In this document: piece after piece, positions 33,152 to 41,911 of the stretch
Layout of the letters: each line of letters opens with the position of its first letter
How positions within the stretch are numbered: the first letter of the stretch is position 1
Source: Streptomyces sindenensis
GTDB lineage: Bacteria > Actinomycetota > Actinomycetes > Streptomycetales > Streptomycetaceae
DNA: 64,000 bases
Reading direction: 5' to 3'
Assembly: GCF_014649035.1 (NCBI RefSeq)
Contig: NZ_BMSG01000004.1
Location: forward strand, 273,735 to 337,734
Notes under the pieces: generated by a model
Told to the model about the DNA's origin: nothing
What the model saw: only the letters and a program-made list of their open reading frames with translations
Database searches by the model: none
Translations under genes and position numbers: made by a program

Positions 33152-35389
33152 TCAGCGCAACGCCGACGGCAGCACCTCCCGGTGAACGATGCCGAGGCGC
33201 TGGGTGGCACGGGTGAGCGCCACATACAGATCGCTCGTGCCGAACCGGCCGGGCTCCACGACCAGCACATGGTCGAACTCCAGTCCCTTGGCCTGACGCG
33301 GATCCAGCAGCACCACCGTCCGCGTCAGGTCCGGGGCCTCACCCGCCGTCACCCCGTGCAGCGGAGCGGCGATCTCCTCGTGGAGCGCCCGCGGCGCGAT
33401 CACCGCGAGGCGCCCCTCCCGGGGCGTCAGCTCCGCGACGGCCCCGGCCACCGCGCCCGCCAGATCCTCCCCGGCATCCCGCGTCCACGGCTTCTCGCCG
33501 GTCGACCGCACCGACACGGGCGCGGTGAACGACGGGTCCCTCTCCCTCAGGACCCCGGCGGCCAGCTCCATGATCTCGGCGGGCGTACGGTAGTTGACCT
33601 CCAGCGTCACGTGCTCGAAGCGGTCGCCCACGTACGGGGCGAGAATCCGCTCCCAGGACCCGACGCCCGCCTCCTCGGAGGTCTGGGCCGGGTCGCCGAC
33701 CAGGGTCATCGACCGGGTCGGCGCCCGCCGCATCAGCAGCCGCCACGCCATCGGCGACAGCTCCTGCGCCTCGTCGACGATGATGTGCCCGAACGCCCAC
33801 GTACGGTCGGCGGCGGCCCGCTCGGCCGCCGTGCGGTGGTCGGCCTCCTCGTGCCGCTCCGCCATCCGCTCGGCGTCGATGATGTCGTGCGCGGCGAGCA
33901 CCTCGGACTCCTCGTCCTCGAACTCGTAACTCTCCGAACCGCGCGACAGCTCCAGCACGCCCTGCGCGTAGCCGACCCGCTCCTGCCGGGCCGCCTCCGC
34001 GGCCGCCCGCTCCGCGCTGTCGTCGACCCCGAGCAGCTCGGCCGCCTCGTCGAGCAGCGGTACGTCGGCGGGGGTCCACGCCCCGGCGGCCGGCTCGCGC
34101 CGGATGGCGTCGGCGTCCTCGTCCGGTACGTACACGGGGTCGGCCAGATAGTCGGCGAGGAAGCCCTCCGGGGTGAGCGGCGGCCACAGCTCGTCCACCG
34201 CCGCGTGCACCTCCTTGCTCAGCGCGACGTCCCGGCCGAGCAGGGCCACGTCGTCGGGGCCGAGGAAGTTGGGCCCGCCGTAAGGGTCCGCGCCGATGCG
34301 TTCGACGAGTTGCGCGGTGAGCGCGTCGATGACCCGGAAGACGAAGTGCGGACGGGCGAGATTGTGCGGCAGCCGGGTGTCGCGGGCCGCCTGCCGGGCC
34401 TCGTAAGCGATCTCCCAGTCCAGGACCAGATCCCCGCCGTCCTCGTGCGGGATCACCATCGCCGCCCCGGGCTCCGGCAGCCGCTGCCGGTCGCGTACGG
34501 CCAGGGCGAGCGCCTCGGCCATCGGCTCGCCGCCCTTGACGGCGGCGGCGCGCGGGGTGTCCGTCCCCGTGGCGCGCACCCCGGGGAACAGCTCGGCCTG
34601 CGTGGCGAGCAGCACCCCGGTCTCGCCGAGCGAGGGCAGCACCTCCGCGATGTAGCGCAGGAACGCCGGGTTGGGCCCCACGATGAGCACGGCTCGCTTT
34701 GCCAGCAGCTCGCGGTGCTCGTAGAGCAGGAACGCGGCCCGGTGCAGCGCGACGGCCGTCTTGCCGGTGCCGGGGCCGCCCTCGACGACGAGGACACCGC
34801 GGTGCGGGGCCCGGATGATGCCGTCCTGTTCGGCCTGGATGGTCCGCACGATGTCGCCCATGCGTCCGGTGCGCGCGGAATTCAGCGCCGCCAGCAGCAC
34901 GGCGTCGCCGTTCGGGTCCTCGAAACCGGTACGGTCGTCGTCCCCGAGATCGAGGATCTCGTCATGGAGCTCGGTGACCGTGCGGCCCTCGGTGGTGATG
35001 TGGCGGCGCCGGCGCAGACCCATCGGCGTGTGCCCCGTGGCGAGATAGAAGGGACGCGCCACCGGCGCACGCCAGTCGATCAGAACCGGCGTGTGGTCGG
35101 CGTCGTCCTCGCGGATCCCGATCCGGCCGATGTGGTGCGCGAGCCCGTCGGAGCGGTCGACGCGGCCGAAGCACAGAGATCCGTCCACCGCGTCCAGCGC
35201 CGCGAGCAGTCCCGAGCGCTCCGCGACGAGGATGTCCCGCTCCAGCCGCGCCTGCTGGCCCGTGCCGACCGGCGTCAACGCGTGCTCGACCCCCTCGGCC
35301 GCCACCCCGCGCAGTGCGTCGACCCGGGCATGGAGCCGATCGATGAATTCCTGCTCTTCCCGCAATTCGTCGCTTTCCCGGTTTGACAA
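33152..35389 (-). CDS. helR: HelD/HelR-like RNA polymerase-associated helicase-like ATPase
   Basis: Superfamily-1 UvrD/HelD-like motor of 745 residues. An N-terminal coiled arm (about 1-60, DELREEQEFIDRLHARVDAL) leads to Walker A GGPGTGKTAVALH near 215, Walker B IIVDEAQELSP, and late motifs LVGDPAQT, EVNYRTPAEIME, QAKGLEFDHV and YVALTRATQRL. HelR-type proteins displace rifamycin from RNA polymerase and recycle stalled complexes; assigning HelR rather than another HelD is by general similarity. The TTG start at 35389 has GGGGAG five bases upstream, and no in-frame ATG or GTG precedes it in the leader. Confidence 0.85.
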   Translation of the reverse strand: MSNRESDELREEQEFIDRLHARVDALRGVAAEGVEHALTPVGTGQQARLERDILVAERSGLLAALDAVDGSLCFGRVDRSDGLAHHIGRIGIREDDADHTPVLIDWRAPVARPFYLATGHTPMGLRRRRHITTEGRTVTELHDEILDLGDDDRTGFEDPNGDAVLLAALNSARTGRMGDIVRTIQAEQDGIIRAPHRGVLVVEGGPGTGKTAVALHRAAFLLYEHRELLAKRAVLIVGPNPAFLRYIAEVLPSLGETGVLLATQAELFPGVRATGTDTPRAAAVKGGEPMAEALALAVRDRQRLPEPGAAMVIPHEDGGDLVLDWEIAYEARQAARDTRLPHNLARPHFVFRVIDALTAQLVERIGADPYGGPNFLGPDDVALLGRDVALSKEVHAAVDELWPPLTPEGFLADYLADPVYVPDEDADAIRREPAAGAWTPADVPLLDEAAELLGVDDSAERAAAEAARQERVGYAQGVLELSRGSESYEFEDEESEVLAAHDIIDAERMAERHEEADHRTAAERAAADRTWAFGHIIVDEAQELSPMAWRLLMRRAPTRSMTLVGDPAQTSEEAGVGSWERILAPYVGDRFEHVTLEVNYRTPAEIMELAAGVLRERDPSFTAPVSVRSTGEKPWTRDAGEDLAGAVAGAVAELTPREGRLAVIAPRALHEEIAAPLHGVTAGEAPDLTRTVVLLDPRQAKGLEFDHVLVVEPGRFGTSDLYVALTRATQRLGIVHREVLPSALR

Positions 35390-35412
35390 AACGGCTCCCC
35401 GCCAGATATATT
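35383..35412 (+). promoter_or_regulatory. Antisense promoter-like sequence over the helR-like start
   Basis: TTGACA (35383-35388), 18 bases, TATATT (35407-35412) on the plus strand is nearly ideal. Transcription would start near 35419 and run directly into the GC-rich hairpin followed by TTTCTG, giving a very short RNA. No gene lies downstream in that direction. Confidence 0.4.
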
Positions 35413-35495
35413 CGTATCCATAAGGCCCCCGCGTGGGGCCTTTCTGCGTGTGCGCAGAAGAATCCAATATACGCGTGATAAACCCCCGACCGCAA
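35390..35495 (-). promoter_or_regulatory. helR-like promoter and double-hairpin leader
   Basis: On the minus strand, TTGCGG (35495-35490), 18 bases, then TATATT (35471-35466) is a good promoter. The roughly 70-base leader folds into two adjacent perfect hairpins: TTCTGCG/CGCAGAA with a 4-base loop (35459-35442) and AAGGCCCC/GGGGCCTT with a 5-base loop (35442-35422). The ribosome site lies farther downstream. The tandem structure suggests attenuation or a protein-binding element. Whether it is the rifamycin-associated element described upstream of helR genes could not be checked. Confidence 0.55.
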
Positions 35496-35644
35496 TAACG
35501 GTCCGGGAGCGGGAGCGGGTCGCCCCATCGTGCGGGAGCGGGGCGGCCGCCGGTCAGGGGCTTCCGGCATGCGCTCACGTCAGACCCGTCCGACACTGAC
35601 GGCGGACAATAGATGGCGGTGCCGCGTCCCACCGGACCGGAGAG

Positions 35645-35800
35645 AGTCAAAAGCAGACAGTTCGAAGCGACGGTCGACATCGGCCGTCCCGTGCAGGAAG
35701 TCTTCGCCCCCTCTCGCGGACGGCCGGCACGACCCCGAGCTCAGCTCCCGGGTCCAGCGCATCGAGAAATTCCCCTCGGGCCCCTCCGCGCCGCGAAGAC
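35645..35800 (+). pseudogene. Frameshifted, truncated SRPBCC (polyketide cyclase-like) gene
   Basis: One frame reads RQFEATVDIGRPVQEVFA, and the next frame continues LADGRHDPELSSRVQRIEKF. Together they give the N-terminal strand and helices of a SRPBCC ligand-binding protein. The switch occurs at about 35709-35712, where four bases stand in place of one codon (+1). Homology fades after about 35795, so the C-terminal half is missing. The rest of the 35496-35852 gap shows no gene. Confidence 0.6.
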
Positions 35801-35852
35801 GCGCCACGGCGGCTCCCCGGTCCGGAGAGCCGCCGCGAACCCGTTGCCCGCT

Positions 35853-37751
35853 TCAGCGGGTCAGGGAGAACGCCTGTGCCGAGGAACCGGAGCAGGGCTG
35901 CTGCGAGAGCCTGGCCCCGTCGGCCGTCGAGGAGTTGTCGACGGTGAGGCACTTGCCGCTGTGGCGGGCGACGAAGCGGTACTGCCCCGCGCCGCCCAGA
36001 GCCTGTGGACGCCACTGCTGGTTGACGCCGCCCACGTACGACCACAGGTGCACCCTGGTGCCGTCGGCGGTCGCCCCCGGGCCCCCGTCCACGTCCCAGG
36101 CCTTCGCGTTGTGCCGGTTCACCACCTGGTAGTGCCCGGAGTCGGTCGGCCGGAACTGCCAGCCCTGGTTGGCCCCGGTCCCGCAGGCCCACTGCTGCAG
36201 CGCGGTGCCGTCGGCCGTACCCCAGTCGGCCGCGTCGAGGCAGGCGCCGCTGTTGACGTTGCGCACCTGGTACCAGGCGGCGGGATCGATGGACCCCACG
36301 GGCGGCTCGGTCGTTCCGCCGCTCCCGTCCCAGGTGAAGGTCGCGACGGCTCCGGCAGGCAGGGTGTACACGAGCGACCTGCCGCTGTCGGTGAGGGAGA
36401 ACCGCTGTGATCCCGAAGCGGTGTTGACGACCACGGCGGCGCGGCTGCCGTCGCCGTTCTGGAAGGCGACGTTCTGCACCCCGCCGGCGCCCTGGCTGGT
36501 GGAGCCGATCCGCACCGCCCCCGCCTCGATGAACTTCGAGACGTGGCCCAGGACATAGAACTCGGCGTTACGGGTGACCCGACCGCCGTCGATCTCGACG
36601 ATGCCGTTGCAGCGGTTGGTGCAGTGCCCCTGGTGGGGGCCGCCGTTCCGGTCGAGGGCGAGGTTCCAGTTGATCACCGTCTCGCCGCCGTTGCGCATGT
36701 TCTGCACGACGAGGTTCTCGGCGTGCCACTTGAGCGTGTCGCCGAACGTCGTCGCCGGGTTCGCGCTGTCCGTGCCGGAGCACTCGGTGAAGAACACCCG
36801 CTTTCCGGTGTCGGCGATCTGCTTCTGGGCGGCGGGCGCCCCGCCGTAGCAGTGGAAGGCCGCCCCGATGATCCGCCGGATGCCGCCCGTCCGGGCGAAG
36901 ACGTCGAGCGGGTAGTTCGGGTGGTCCCAGTTGTGGTCGTACGCCAGGATGTTGGTCGGCAGGTTCGCGGCGGTGAGCGCCTGGTCCAGGACCCGCAGGA
37001 AGTCCGCCTGCTGGGCCGAGGTCATGCTCATCGACGGGTAACCGGTCGCGAACTCCGGCTCGTTCTGCGCCGTGAGATCGGTGAGCGTGATGCCCTCCTG
37101 GCCGTACGCCCTGATCGCCTTGACCAGGTAGTCGGCGTAGGTCTGGTAGTGCTCGGCGCGCAGACTCCCGCCGTTGAGCGAGTTGTTGGTCTTCATCCAG
37201 GCCGGAGGCGACCAGGGCGAGCCCATGAAGCGGATGGCCGGGTTGACGGCGGTGGCCTGCTTCAGGACCGGGATGATCTGGCTCCGGTCCCGGTCGATGG
37301 AGAAGGCGCCCCGGGTGTCCTCGTACGTGTACGGGTCGGTGTTCGCGTCGAAGTCGGTGCTGCCGAGGGGCTGTCGCAGGTAGTTGAGCCCGATGCCGTC
37401 GCCCTCCGCGGAGAAGAGCGACGTCAGCAGCGAGGAGCGCTGCGCCGGGGGAAGGCCCTGGACGAGATGGGCGGATGCGCCCGTCACGGACGCCCCCGCG
37501 CCCGTGAACTTCTGCCCCTTGCTGTTCGCGTCGATCCGGATGTCGATCGCCTGCGGGGACTCGGTGAAGGGGATGTTCCCCTCCGGGGTGAGCTTCTTGG
37601 ACCCGTCGGGTGTGGTGATCCACACCCGGGCGACCGGGTCGGCCGCCCGGGCGGGGGTGACAGCACCGTCGACACCGAGCGCGGCGACGGTCACGACGAG
37701 CGCGGCGCCTGCCGCGCGCGCTCTGAGACGCGGGGGAGTGGAGCTTGGCAT
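35853..37751 (-). CDS. Secreted GH30 glycoside hydrolase with ricin-type lectin domain
   Basis: Exported enzyme of 632 residues. A signal peptide ends at ARA. A GH30 barrel spans about 45-400, with acid/base Glu231 in TAQNEPEF and nucleophile Glu323 in FFTECSG. The associated beta-sandwich extends to about 485. A C-terminal ricin-B/CBM13 trefoil (about 490-632) has QQWACG, NQQW and QPCSG repeats. GH30 members include beta-glucosylceramidases, beta-1,6-glucanases and xylanases; the subtype is unclear. It is divergent from a TetR regulator at 37969, with a palindrome between them. Confidence 0.9.
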   Translation of the reverse strand: MPSSTPPRLRARAAGAALVVTVAALGVDGAVTPARAADPVARVWITTPDGSKKLTPEGNIPFTESPQAIDIRIDANSKGQKFTGAGASVTGASAHLVQGLPPAQRSSLLTSLFSAEGDGIGLNYLRQPLGSTDFDANTDPYTYEDTRGAFSIDRDRSQIIPVLKQATAVNPAIRFMGSPWSPPAWMKTNNSLNGGSLRAEHYQTYADYLVKAIRAYGQEGITLTDLTAQNEPEFATGYPSMSMTSAQQADFLRVLDQALTAANLPTNILAYDHNWDHPNYPLDVFARTGGIRRIIGAAFHCYGGAPAAQKQIADTGKRVFFTECSGTDSANPATTFGDTLKWHAENLVVQNMRNGGETVINWNLALDRNGGPHQGHCTNRCNGIVEIDGGRVTRNAEFYVLGHVSKFIEAGAVRIGSTSQGAGGVQNVAFQNGDGSRAAVVVNTASGSQRFSLTDSGRSLVYTLPAGAVATFTWDGSGGTTEPPVGSIDPAAWYQVRNVNSGACLDAADWGTADGTALQQWACGTGANQGWQFRPTDSGHYQVVNRHNAKAWDVDGGPGATADGTRVHLWSYVGGVNQQWRPQALGGAGQYRFVARHSGKCLTVDNSSTADGARLSQQPCSGSSAQAFSLTR

Positions 37752-37876
37752 GGTGGCGGCTCTCCTTGGGTTCGTACCTGCTGACAGGCGGCACCCCGGC
37801 GGAAGGAGGGCGCGGCGGACGCCTCGCTCCGGGCGTGCCGGTCACGAGAGGGCGGGACAACGGCATGAAAGCACAC

Positions 37877-37887
37877 CCACTAAGTGG
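37877..37887. promoter_or_regulatory. Palindrome between GH30 and TetR genes
   Basis: CCACTAAGTGG is an 11-bp palindrome with a single central base, followed by TTAGTAAGTAG, which repeats the half-site motif. It is a plausible TetR operator in a 217-bp divergent region. Confidence 0.4.
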
Positions 37888-37956
37888 TTAGTAAGTAGTC
37901 GGCTCCGGTGTTCTCTCACGCTGTCCCGAAGATCTTCACCAGGGGCCCGGCAGGCT

Positions 37957-37969
37957 TAAGCTGATCCGG
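37957..37969 (+). promoter_or_regulatory. Leaderless-type -10 box for the TetR gene at 37969
   Basis: TAAGCT (37957-37962), six bases, then the GTG start. No Shine-Dalgarno sequence precedes the start codon. Confidence 0.4.
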
Positions 37970-38631
37970 TGAGCAACCAGTCAGTGAGCAGACCGGCACG
38001 CGGTCCGGCGGCGCCCCGCACGCCGCGCAGTCCGGAAGCCCGGCAGCGGCAGCAGGACATCCTGGCCATCGCCATGGACACCTTCGCCGCCCGCGGCTAC
38101 AACAACGCCTCGCTCGCCGAGATCGCGGACCGGGTCGGGCTCACCCAGGCAGGGGTGCTGCACTACTTCCGCTCCAAGGCTCTTCTTCTCACCAGCGTGC
38201 TCGAACTGCGCGACCAGCGGGACATCGAGCAGCTCGGCCCCGACCGCCCCCAGGGGCTGGACTTCCTGCGCCACCTGGTGAACACCGCACTGCGCAACGC
38301 GGAGCGCGAGGGCATCGTCCGGCTGTACGCGGTGCTCTCGGCGGAGTCCGTCACCGACGACCACCCCGCCCAGGACTACTTCCGCGACCGCTACGACGGG
38401 CTGCGCGCCTTCGTCGCCGACGCCCTGCGTGAGGCCTGCGAACTGCCCGCCAACCGCGCGGAGTCGGCCGACAACGCGGCCAACGCCATCATCGCGGTCA
38501 TGGACGGACTCCAGGTCCAGTGGCTTCTGGCGCCGGAGTCCGTGGACATGGCCGCCTCGACCGACCTGGTGGTCACCTCACTGCTGGCGGCTCTCGCCCC
38601 CGAACGCTTCGGCCCGCACACAGCAGGCTGA
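37969..38631 (+). CDS. TetR-family transcriptional regulator
   Basis: Repressor-type protein of 220 residues. After a basic, Pro-rich N-terminal stretch, the helix-turn-helix lies at about 28-75 (QQDILAIAMDTFAARGYNNA, then VGLTQAGVLHYFRSKALLL). The ligand domain is helical and has no diagnostic motif. The GTG start at 37969 lies six bases after a TANNNT box. Its divergent partner is the GH30 gene, so control of glycan degradation is likely. Confidence 0.9.
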   Translation: MSNQSVSRPARGPAAPRTPRSPEARQRQQDILAIAMDTFAARGYNNASLAEIADRVGLTQAGVLHYFRSKALLLTSVLELRDQRDIEQLGPDRPQGLDFLRHLVNTALRNAEREGIVRLYAVLSAESVTDDHPAQDYFRDRYDGLRAFVADALREACELPANRAESADNAANAIIAVMDGLQVQWLLAPESVDMAASTDLVVTSLLAALAPERFGPHTAG

Positions 38632-38657
38632 GGCGGGCTGTCCCGGGGGCGGAGCGG

Positions 38658-39695
38658 CTACACGGAGGCGACGGAAACCGGCGCCCCACCGACGGGCCCG
38701 CGCCGCGCACCGCCGTGGCCGGCCGCTCCCGCCACCTGCGCCTCCAGGGCCGCGAGGAGCCAGTCGTGCGCCGACCCCGGGGTCGGCTCGGGAGGACCGC
38801 CGGGAGCGCTGATCACCTCGGCCGTCAGTTCCCAGTACCGGTCGATGCGCGGATCGTCCGCGAGCCGTCGCGCCAGCACGCGGCGGAAGGCGGGCGTGTC
38901 CCGGGCGCCGTACGTGCTCGCGTACGCGTCCACGAATCCGTCCAGCGTCTCCCCGGCAGCCGGCTCCGCGCCACGGCGCAGTTCCGCGCCCGCCAGCTCG
39001 TACGCCTCCGCCAGACCCGCGTACAGCACCGCCGACGCGCGGGCCCCCTCGACGCCGTGCGCCCGGGGCTGGCAGGATCCGGCCCCCGCTTCGCCGCCGC
39101 ACGGCCGGGTCACGAAGGCGTGCAGCCGGGCGAAGGCGAGGACCTGGGCCGGCCGGGGATCGTCGGGCGGGGACGGAACCGCCGCCTCCAGGAACGCGGT
39201 GACGGACCGGGCGGGCATCCGGGGTGGCAGCCACGCACGCCAGAACCGGGCCAGTGCGGCGGTGCTCGGCGGGGCGGCGATCGCCCCGACCAGCCGCAGC
39301 CGGCCGGGTCGTTCGGCCGGAGAGCACTCCTGTACGAGCCTCAGCGCGGCCTCCCGCCAGCGCAGCGCGGCGAGTTCGGACCCCAGGGCGCGCAGCCGCC
39401 CGGCGACGGCATCCTCCAGCGCGCCACCCGCCCCGGCCCCCTCCCGGCCGTCCTGCGCGTCCAGTTCGTCGAGGATGCGGCGCACTTCGGGAACCGGCAG
39501 ATCCAGGGCGCGCAGCGAGCGGATCATGCCGAGCCGCTCCACGGCGTCCGGACCGTACCTCCGATGCCCGCCGGCACTCCGGGACGCCTCCGGCAGCAGC
39601 CCGCGGTCCGAGTAGAAGCGGACGGTCTTGACGCTGACGCCCAGGCGCTCGGCCAGTTCACCGATGGTGCACAGACCGTCGTGCGACGAGAACAC
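38658..39695 (-). CDS. MerR-family transcriptional regulator
   Basis: MerR-type activator of 345 residues. The N-terminal winged helix (about 10-75) is CTIGELAERLGVSVKTVRFY then EASRSAGGHRRYGPDAVERL. A short dimer helix and a long C-terminal domain of about 250 residues follow. The C-terminal domain is unlike metal-sensing members and has no clear Cys set, so it probably binds an organic ligand. GGAGG lies five bases before the GTG at 39695; GTG 39707 is an alternative start. A divergent MerR-type promoter drives the hydrolase fusion at 39791. Confidence 0.85.
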   Translation of the reverse strand: MFSSHDGLCTIGELAERLGVSVKTVRFYSDRGLLPEASRSAGGHRRYGPDAVERLGMIRSLRALDLPVPEVRRILDELDAQDGREGAGAGGALEDAVAGRLRALGSELAALRWREAALRLVQECSPAERPGRLRLVGAIAAPPSTAALARFWRAWLPPRMPARSVTAFLEAAVPSPPDDPRPAQVLAFARLHAFVTRPCGGEAGAGSCQPRAHGVEGARASAVLYAGLAEAYELAGAELRRGAEPAAGETLDGFVDAYASTYGARDTPAFRRVLARRLADDPRIDRYWELTAEVISAPGGPPEPTPGSAHDWLLAALEAQVAGAAGHGGARRGPVGGAPVSVASV

Positions 39696-39726
39696 TTGAA
39701 CCTCCACCAGGGGGAGTTCCTACGGT
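39696..39726 (+). promoter_or_regulatory. MerR-type promoter with 19-bp spacer
   Basis: TTGAAC (39696-39701) and TACGGT (39721-39726) are separated by 19 bases. The spacer carries the imperfect dyad CTCC-ACCAGGG-GGAG. Long spacers with internal symmetry are the hallmark of MerR-activated promoters. The site overlaps the 5' end of the merR-like gene and points to the hydrolase at 39791. Confidence 0.7.
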
Positions 39727-39790
39727 ACCTGCGAGCGCGGCCGGGGGCTTCGGGTCCGGGGCGCGGGAGACAGTGGGACGAGGAGGGGCC

Positions 39791-41332
39791 ATGACCGTAT
39801 TCATCCTGGTGGCCGGGGCGTTCACCGGACCGCACGTGTGGCGGGACACCGCGGCGCGGCTGACGGCGGAGGGCGCCCAGGTCCGCACCGTGGCGCTCAC
39901 CGGGCTCGGCGGCCCCTCCGCCGACGGGGGCGCGGCCGTCGACCTGGAGACCCATATCGCGGACGTACTCGCGGTGATCGACTCGGTGGCCGTACCGGCG
40001 GCGGGGGAGCCCGGCGGGGAGATCGTGCTCGTCGGCCACGACTACGGCATCCACCCGGTGCTCGGCGCCGCCGACCGCCGGGCCCGGTCGATCGCCCGGA
40101 TCGTGTACCTGGACTCGGGGATGCCGCAGGACGGCGTCCCCGCGCTGGCGGCCGTGCCCGACCAGCTCCTGCGCGAGGAGGTGGCGGAGCGCGCCGCCGG
40201 GTCCGGGGACGGGGCGGCGGGCGGTGAACTGCCGCCACCGGCCAGGGACGCGTGGCCCCGCTGGGGAAGCACCGAGGGCCTCTCCGAGGCGGCGCTCGAC
40301 GGTCTCACCGCCCTCGCGGCCCCGCAGCCGCTGGGCACACTGCTCCAACCGCTCCGGCTCACCGGCGCCCTGGCCGAGGTGCCCGCGACGGGGGTGCTGT
40401 GCACCGGCAACGGGCCGGGCGTGGAGATGCTCCAGATCATGGTGGACGTCGGCACTCCCGCCCTGCAAGCGCTCGCCGAAGCCCGGGTGACCTTCTTCGA
40501 ACTGCCCACGGGGCACTGGCCGATGCTGTCCTCGCCGGATGCGCTGGCCGGGGTACTCATCGAGGCCGCGTCCGGCGGGGGACACCTGCTGACCCCCGCC
40601 GAGGCCGGCCGCACTCCCGCCCATCTGCGGCCGTTCCTCCTCGACGTACCCGAACGCTCACGCGAGCGGACCGGGAACACCGACCTGTATCTGCCGGACG
40701 GTCCCGGGCCGCACCCGGCCGTGGTGTTCGTGCACGGCGGCCCGGTGCCTCCCGGGGCGAGGCCCACGCCCCGGGACTGGCCGACCCTGACGGGGTACGC
40801 ACGCCAGGTCGCCGGGCAAGGGGTCGTGGGCGTGACGCTCGACCATTGTCTGCACGCCGTGACCGACTACGAGCAGGCCGCCGCCGATGTGGCCGCCGCG
40901 GTGGAGCGGGTACGCGCCGATCCGCGAGTCGACGCGGACCGGGTCGCCCTGTGGTTCTTCTCGGGCGGGGGCCCGATCACGGCGGAGTGGCTGACGGACC
41001 CCCCGGTGTGGCTGCGCTGCGTAGCCGCGAACTACCCGATCCTCGCGCCGCTGCCGGGCTGGGGGCTGACCGGGTCGCGCTTCCACCCCGTCCGGGCGCT
41101 CTCCCGTGCCGGTCGCCTTCCCGTCGTCCTCGTCCGGGCGGGCCGGGAGAGCGCCGAAATCGCCAGGACCGTCGAGGAGTTCGTGGCCGAGGCCGCCCGC
41201 TGCGGGGCGAACCTGGAGATCATCGACGTACCGGAGGGGCGGCACGGCTTCGAGACGCTGGACCCGGCCGACGGGGCGCGCGAGGCCGTGCACCGCGCGG
41301 TGGGGGCGGTGCTGGACCGCTTGAAGGGGTGA
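39791..41332 (+). CDS. Two-domain alpha/beta hydrolase fusion
   Basis: Protein of 513 residues with two hydrolase modules. Module one (about 1-262) starts MTVFILVAGAFTGPHVWRD and has GHDYG at the nucleophile elbow, so Asp84 replaces the usual Ser; its His is in LPTGHWPMLSSP. Module two (about 275-510) is dienelactone-hydrolase-like: VVFVHGGPVPPG, then WFFSGGGPITAEWL with Ser, and EGRHGFETLDP with His. An Asp nucleophile is found in epoxide hydrolases and dehalogenases. AGGAGG directly precedes the ATG. The gene lies behind a MerR-type promoter. Confidence 0.83.
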   Translation: MTVFILVAGAFTGPHVWRDTAARLTAEGAQVRTVALTGLGGPSADGGAAVDLETHIADVLAVIDSVAVPAAGEPGGEIVLVGHDYGIHPVLGAADRRARSIARIVYLDSGMPQDGVPALAAVPDQLLREEVAERAAGSGDGAAGGELPPPARDAWPRWGSTEGLSEAALDGLTALAAPQPLGTLLQPLRLTGALAEVPATGVLCTGNGPGVEMLQIMVDVGTPALQALAEARVTFFELPTGHWPMLSSPDALAGVLIEAASGGGHLLTPAEAGRTPAHLRPFLLDVPERSRERTGNTDLYLPDGPGPHPAVVFVHGGPVPPGARPTPRDWPTLTGYARQVAGQGVVGVTLDHCLHAVTDYEQAAADVAAAVERVRADPRVDADRVALWFFSGGGPITAEWLTDPPVWLRCVAANYPILAPLPGWGLTGSRFHPVRALSRAGRLPVVLVRAGRESAEIARTVEEFVAEAARCGANLEIIDVPEGRHGFETLDPADGAREAVHRAVGAVLDRLKG

Positions 41333-41386
41333 GCGTCCGGGCCACGGCTCGCGGGTCCGTGGCCGGGACTGCCGGCCCGGTGACGG

Positions 41387-41797
<411 letters not shown>

Positions 41798-41858
41798 GGA
41801 ATGGCCCTCCTCTGGAGCCCCGACCCGGCTGGTCGTGACTGCAGACACGAAGATGGCA

Positions 41859-41873
41859 CACAATTGAATTGTG
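41859..41873. promoter_or_regulatory. OhrR operator palindrome
   Basis: CACAATTGAATTGTG is a perfect 15-bp palindrome centred on one G, with flanking GCA/CAC. It lies between divergent ohr and ohrR. AATT-rich palindromes are the known OhrR target. Confidence 0.75.
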
Positions 41874-41898
41874 CACAACTCAATAGGCTGTGCGACGG

Positions 41899-41911
41899 TA
41901 CGCTGGTGTCA
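41899..41911 (+). promoter_or_regulatory. Leaderless-type -10 box for ohrR
   Basis: TACGCT (41899-41904), six bases, then the ATG at 41911. A Shine-Dalgarno sequence is absent. Confidence 0.4.
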
